From positions 60,972,754-61,036,753 of the forward strand of contig NC_087065.1 in NCBI RefSeq assembly GCF_963678635.1: a stretch of DNA of 64,000 nt, written 5' to 3'. The first letter of the stretch is position 1. Each line of letters starts with the position of its first letter. Shown one piece after another: positions 60,073-64,000 of this stretch. Source of the stretch: Symsagittifera roscoffensis (lineage: Eukaryota; Xenacoelomorpha; Acoela; Convolutidae). A program made the position numbers and the translations under genes. The notes under the pieces were generated by a model. That model searched no databases. It was not told where the DNA came from and saw only the letters and a list, made by a program, of their open reading frames with translations.

Positions 60073-61000
60073 GGTTTGATTCTTTTTGAAAGCACGCTAG
60101 AAAAGGTTATGTTTTTGATTGGTACCAGAATTATAATTTGACATGTATTATGCTCCATAACTGTTCTTGCGGCTCCATACTTCCATGCACGGCTTGCTTT
60201 TAAATTTTTTGTATCGTTCTGAAGTCACAATTCTATGTAGGCATTAGCGCATTAACAGAACCAGTTGGCTGAGCAAATCAGAGACAATTGGCTGAAAAAA
60301 ATGTGCTTCTAAGGACATGGAATGCAAGATTACCGTACGAGTGCATACCCTAAAGCCATGAGCAAAGGCTGAAGATGAATCATCTTTTCGATGTTAGTCA
60401 TTGGTGACTGATCAATTGTGCAATAAGAGACAGCGAACCAACTGCACCTTTTTTGAAGTTCATAGCCATTATAAGTTTTTGTATCTGAGAAGCAGACACG
60501 CGAGAGCAATAGACATTAAACATGAATCAATTTTGTGATTATCAGCTGTGAGGTTTGATTTGTCGACTTTAGAAACCAACGGAAATGTTGATAACAAACG
60601 GTTTGCATCAGGACTGAGCATATTTTGTTCATTAACAAAAAGAGAAGACAATGTCTATGAATTGAGAAGTATTGCGAACTTTGGAGCAGGAGATCAAACT
60701 TTTGAACTCCTGAGAGCTGATCATTTTGGAAAGTAAATCTTGATGCACATGCTAACTTTCATTTGTTATAATAACAACAGCGGTCGCATCGTTGGCAGCA
60801 GCAGATATGCTACCCTGTGCTTGTTTTTTTTAGCTGATGGTTTGCCATCTGAATAGTAGCTGATTTGTACTGGAGTTTTTTAAATTCGAGAAAGCATTTT
60901 ATAAGCATCAACTAAAACCATAAAATATCATACAACTGAATGGCATTCCGCAAGTCAAAGTACGAGTCCAGGGACAATGAAGACGGTCTCATTGATTCTG

Positions 61001-61816
61001 CTTCTCATCTAGCTCACCTGTGAGGCTAGTAGGAAAAAAGGTTTGTGAATTTTTTTCACGACTTTTCAAAAAAGGTACAATGGCGTTGATTTTATTATTG
61101 TTTTAGTTAATGTTCTTCAATGAAAAAAATTTTTGGTTATCATTGTTAACAACATTTTTGCTTTCTTCGATTTTTTCAAATTCTTTGAACCTCCTTTGAT
61201 AAGCAAATAATTATGATTCCCCTTTCTCAACTTTTCTAAGACCTGTCTTTTACCTTTTAACTTGTACCTCTCAAACCTTTGTCTGGATTTTTCTGAGGAT
61301 AAAATAAAGCAAATGCCGTATCAAATACAAAAAAAATACTTGATGTATTATAGAAAAAATTGTGAAAGACTTGCCGTAGCCCTTGCTAAGTGAAACTTTA
61401 CAATTGAAGTTTCTTTAATGTTTCAATTTTTAAATCAGGGCCCAAAAAACTTACCGCTTAAGAAACCTTACTCATTGCCAAAGAAAACTACCCCCCCCCT
61501 CTATATTCTTCTCTCACCAACCAAAGTGTACACACCTCATCTACTAAACTATAAAAAAAATGTTTAATGTTTTAAAACTTTAAACTCACATGCCCGTGTT
61601 TGCCTATGTTGAGCAGAAAAAAAACAACAAAAAACGGGCATTAAGCGGCTGGAAATGAAAATTAAAAGAAAGAGAGCGGTTTTTGTTATAATTGGAGTAA
61701 ATCTCTCGCACAAAGCTGTCGCACGCTCACCCGGAGGGAGCAAACGAAGGTTACTGAAAAAAAAAGCCGGATGCAAAGTGGTTACTGCTAAAAATGGTAA
61801 TTAAGGAATCAAAAAC
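61001..61816. other. Intergenic, no gene recognised
   Basis: AT-rich, with a C8 tract near 61,490. No LTR, capsid coding or primer site was recognised upstream of the gag-pol ORF that starts at 61,817. That element therefore seems to lack its normal 5' part here, or it is too diverged to see. Confidence 0.4.
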
Positions 61817-64000
61817 ATGACATTGCAGGACACGTTGACATTCGAAACTCTGAATCCAGAGGAAGTTCTAAAAAGGGCTATAAAATTCGAACATAGCAAG
61901 TTAACCACAATGGCATTTCAAAAGACTAATGCTGCGGCTACAGGAGGATCAAATAGCAATTACACATCGGGTGTGAGAATAAAACAGGAACCTGTAATGG
62001 CAGTTCGCAATTTGGGGGGGAAAACCAAAACTCCAAATAGAAGAGAAACAAATAACAGACAGAATAATAACAAAACTCAAAACACGAAAACAAAACCATG
62101 TAATAGATGTGGAAGGACGTTTGAACAGGGACATCTAAAAAATTGTCCAGCGATGGGGAAGAATTGTAAACACTGTGGTAAGCCAAATCACTTCGCCAAA
62201 ATGTGCAGATCCCAACAAGTAAGTGAAGTTGCGGAAGATTCGGAAGGATCGGTAGAGGAATGCGACCAGATCAGTGAAGGTGTTGGGTCATGTAGTGAAT
62301 TTGAAGTTATGTCAATACAAACCTACCAACCGGAAAATGAGCGAGTTTCAAAATATGTGAAAGATCGAATCAACGAAATGAGAAACAACACAAACGGAAA
62401 AGTGATACGAGTTCAGAAAATAGATTCTATTCGCGATCCAACATTGAATCGCGTAAAATCACTAAAAGCCATGATACGAATAGATAACCAGATAATTCAA
62501 TTAACAGTGGACACTGGAAGTCCTGTTTCATTTCTTAACTGGGCCACGACAAAGGAAATCATGGAAAAATCAAACAAAGTGAGATTCATACCGTCCGACA
62601 AATTGAACTTACAAACCAAATTCGTGGATTACAACAAACAACCGATCAGTATCCTGGGAGCCCTGAAAACCAATCTGAGGTCAGCGGGCTGGGAGGTAAA
62701 GGGCGCAACCTTTCTGGTATCAGAACGAAAAACTAGATGCATCATGGGATTAGATCTGCAAGGACAAGTGGGAATAGTGACTACACAAAGACCGGCGCCA
62801 AAAGAACTCACCAGGTTTGACGTGCTCATGTGCGAGCAGTCAGAAGGTTGGAAAGAAAAATTTTTCACTAAATTTAAAAACTTATTTGAAAGGCAAGGCA
62901 TTTCAAAAAATCACATTGCCAGTTCAAAATTCAAATACCCACTATGTCCGATTCAAGAAAAGGGGAGAAGAATCCCAATTCACATACAAGATAAAGTCGA
63001 AAAAGAAATCGAGAAGTTATTGACAGAAGGTCATATAACAAAACTTGATAAATTTACAAGTGATTGCTTTATCGCCCCGATTGTGATAACAGTAAAGAAG
63101 GACGACTCAATAAAATTGGCAATGGATGCAAAACCAATCAATAGACAATTGTTCAAAAACAAATACCAAATGCCGAATAATGTAGATGAACTTATTGATG
63201 GGGTAAGCCAGATTGTAACTGAAAACAAAAAGGGTACGCTATATTTTTCGGTGTTAGATTTGAAATATGCGTACAGTCAACTAAAATTGGCTGCTGATAC
63301 AGCTAGACAATGCAATTTTAACATTGTGGGTGGAAAAGCAACTGGAACTTACAGATTCTTGACAGGGTTCTACGGTCTAGCAGATATGCCAGCTGAATTT
63401 CAAAAGGCTATGGATAGAACCATCAATCACGCTAAAAACACGTTCTGTTTTCTGGATGACATACTTATTGTGTCAAAGGGAAGTGAAATCGAACATGCAA
63501 ACTTAGTAGAAGCAGTACTAAAGAAATTGGATGCGGAAAACTTGGCACTGAAACTCTCAAAATGTGAATTTTTTAAACAAGAAGTGAATTGGTTGGGTCA
63601 CCATCTCTCAGAAGAAGGGGTTAGACCGAAAATCACTAAAACGGAAGCCGTAGTAAACTTGAACCAGCCGAAATCCCTAAAACAACTAAGGTCATTTCTA
63701 GGAAGCATAAATCACTTAGCTAAATTTATACCTAACGTAGCCAGTCTGACCGAAAAATTAAGACCACTTCTTAAAGAAGAAAATCAAAAGAAAAAGTTAA
63801 AAAACATGAAACTCCCGGTGAAAAAATTCGAGTGGGGGGATGTTCACACAGTAGCATTTAATGCTATAAAAGGAGCTGTGGCAAATATTACGAAAGTGCA
63901 TTATTACGATGCAAATCGTGAAACACGAGTTAAATGCGATGCTAGCCATGATGGGCTAGGGGCTACTTTAGAACAACAAAATGATGAAGGGTTGTGGGCC
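61817..64000 (+). CDS. Ty3/gypsy gag-pol ORF, open to the window edge
   Basis: 728 codons without a stop from ATG 61,817 to the edge (an upstream TAA is at 61,802). Residues 1-35 resemble the C-terminal end of a capsid (MTLQDTLTFETLNPEEVLKR). IKQEP is at 55-59. Two zinc knuckles occupy 95-130 (CNRCGR...H...C, then CKHCGKPNHFAKMC). The protease DTG starts at residue 232. RT has FSVLDLKYAYSQL and the catalytic FCFLDDILIVSKG (Asp 547 and 548). RNase H starts with VKCDASHDGLG (Asp 708). The long intact frame contrasts with the two other Ty3 copies and suggests recent activity or a fused gag-pol. The main capsid domain is absent. Integrase would lie beyond the edge. Confidence 0.9.
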   Translation, partial: MTLQDTLTFETLNPEEVLKRAIKFEHSKLTTMAFQKTNAAATGGSNSNYTSGVRIKQEPVMAVRNLGGKTKTPNRRETNNRQNNNKTQNTKTKPCNRCGRTFEQGHLKNCPAMGKNCKHCGKPNHFAKMCRSQQVSEVAEDSEGSVEECDQISEGVGSCSEFEVMSIQTYQPENERVSKYVKDRINEMRNNTNGKVIRVQKIDSIRDPTLNRVKSLKAMIRIDNQIIQLTVDTGSPVSFLNWATTKEIMEKSNKVRFIPSDKLNLQTKFVDYNKQPISILGALKTNLRSAGWEVKGATFLVSERKTRCIMGLDLQGQVGIVTTQRPAPKELTRFDVLMCEQSEGWKEKFFTKFKNLFERQGISKNHIASSKFKYPLCPIQEKGRRIPIHIQDKVEKEIEKLLTEGHITKLDKFTSDCFIAPIVITVKKDDSIKLAMDAKPINRQLFKNKYQMPNNVDELIDGVSQIVTENKKGTLYFSVLDLKYAYSQLKLAADTARQCNFNIVGGKATGTYRFLTGFYGLADMPAEFQKAMDRTINHAKNTFCFLDDILIVSKGSEIEHANLVEAVLKKLDAENLALKLSKCEFFKQEVNWLGHHLSEEGVRPKITKTEAVVNLNQPKSLKQLRSFLGSINHLAKFIPNVASLTEKLRPLLKEENQKKKLKNMKLPVKKFEWGDVHTVAFNAIKGAVANITKVHYYDANRETRVKCDASHDGLGATLEQQNDEGLWA

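Larger units (their letters stand above)
54200..61000 (-). mobile_element. Bel/Pao retroelement relic 2, split by a hAT insertion
   Basis: Reading the minus strand from 61 kb down: a gag/zinc-finger region (60,072-59,788), RT with GPDMLSNLIGSV and VVEATFVQLKV (about 59,295-59,150), and the post-RT block VASIFEPLGIDDSYTSLCQ (about 58,740-58,660). Decayed RNase H/integrase sequence runs to 57,090. After the hAT element, the integrase C-terminus resumes at 54,776 (EIKDYIH, PFTPIHFLLGKP). These blocks follow Bel/Pao order. Stops are frequent. LTRs were not identified, so both outer limits are approximate. Confidence 0.7.

Noticed and set aside
60548-60736. Plus-strand frame ending in a GTAAAT donor-like site, and an overlapping minus frame 60,652-60,469
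   Set aside because: Both strands are open and neither has a partner exon. The Bel/Pao relic on the minus strand explains the region well enough.
60943-61023. Short plus-strand frame AFRKSKYESRDNEDGLIDSA resembling a transporter C-terminal tail
   Set aside because: No usable acceptor or preceding membrane exon, and it lies at the edge of a Bel/Pao relic; not enough to assign it as the last transporter exon.
62817-63228. ORFs at 62,817-63,023 (+) and 63,228-63,031 (-)
   Set aside because: Both overlap the long gag-pol frame, which carries all family motifs.
1-64000. CRISPR arrays, operons, ribosome binding sites, rRNA genes
   Set aside because: Nothing of this kind was seen. The tandem arrays lack spacer structure, and the split genes and retroelements show eukaryotic nuclear DNA.

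Overview
This window is AT-rich nuclear DNA from an animal, most likely an invertebrate. The evidence is split genes with GT-AG introns (and one GC-AG intron), a proton-oligopeptide-type transporter gene, and relics of Ty3/gypsy, Bel/Pao, Ty1/copia, CR1/L2-type LINE, hAT and FLYWCH-MULE elements, plus several MITE families. No bacterial or organellar features were seen. I cannot name the species; a tunicate-like or other marine invertebrate would fit, but that is inference.

Layout. 1-1.86 kb: decayed Ty3/gypsy element on the minus strand, running off the left edge. 2.5-7.7 kb: a minus-strand split gene with a RhoGAP-like region; its large intron and upstream flank hold a MITE cluster and a hAT-like repeat. 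10.08-17.15 kb: complete but decayed Ty3/gypsy element with both LTRs, a primer-binding site, a polypurine tract and a 5-bp target duplication. 17.3-18.3 kb: a possible two-exon gene. 20.7-24.9 kb: a predicted small single-pass membrane protein gene in three short exons, with a tandem-repeat block, a MITE and a FLYWCH/MULE relic in its first intron. 24.9-29.9 kb: no recognised gene. 29.9-34.3 kb: CR1/L2-type LINE (minus). 35.6-38.7 kb: internally deleted Ty1/copia element (minus). 39.35 to at least 51.9 kb: a POT/SLC15-type transporter gene (plus) with very large repeat-filled introns. One intron holds a duplicated segment with a local inversion, one a perfect-TIR MITE, and one a Bel/Pao relic and a SINE-like dimer. 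54.2-61 kb: second Bel/Pao relic (minus), split by a nearly complete hAT element (54,785-57,081) with a perfect 8-bp target duplication. 61.8-64 kb: a Ty3/gypsy gag-pol ORF, uninterrupted to the right edge.

The host genes do not look functionally linked: a GTPase regulator, a small membrane protein and a membrane transporter sit in a landscape dominated by transposon insertions, several nested. The observations most worth a second look are the small membrane protein gene, which six-frame ORF scanning cannot show because each exon is tiny; a SUMO-type motif shared by the gag proteins of three diverged Ty3 elements; the inversion inside a duplicated intron segment; and the transporter's loss of the usual ExxER proton-coupling motif.

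All coordinates and matches come from reading the sequence by eye, without alignment or database searches. Exon boundaries are inferred from splice signals and reading phase.
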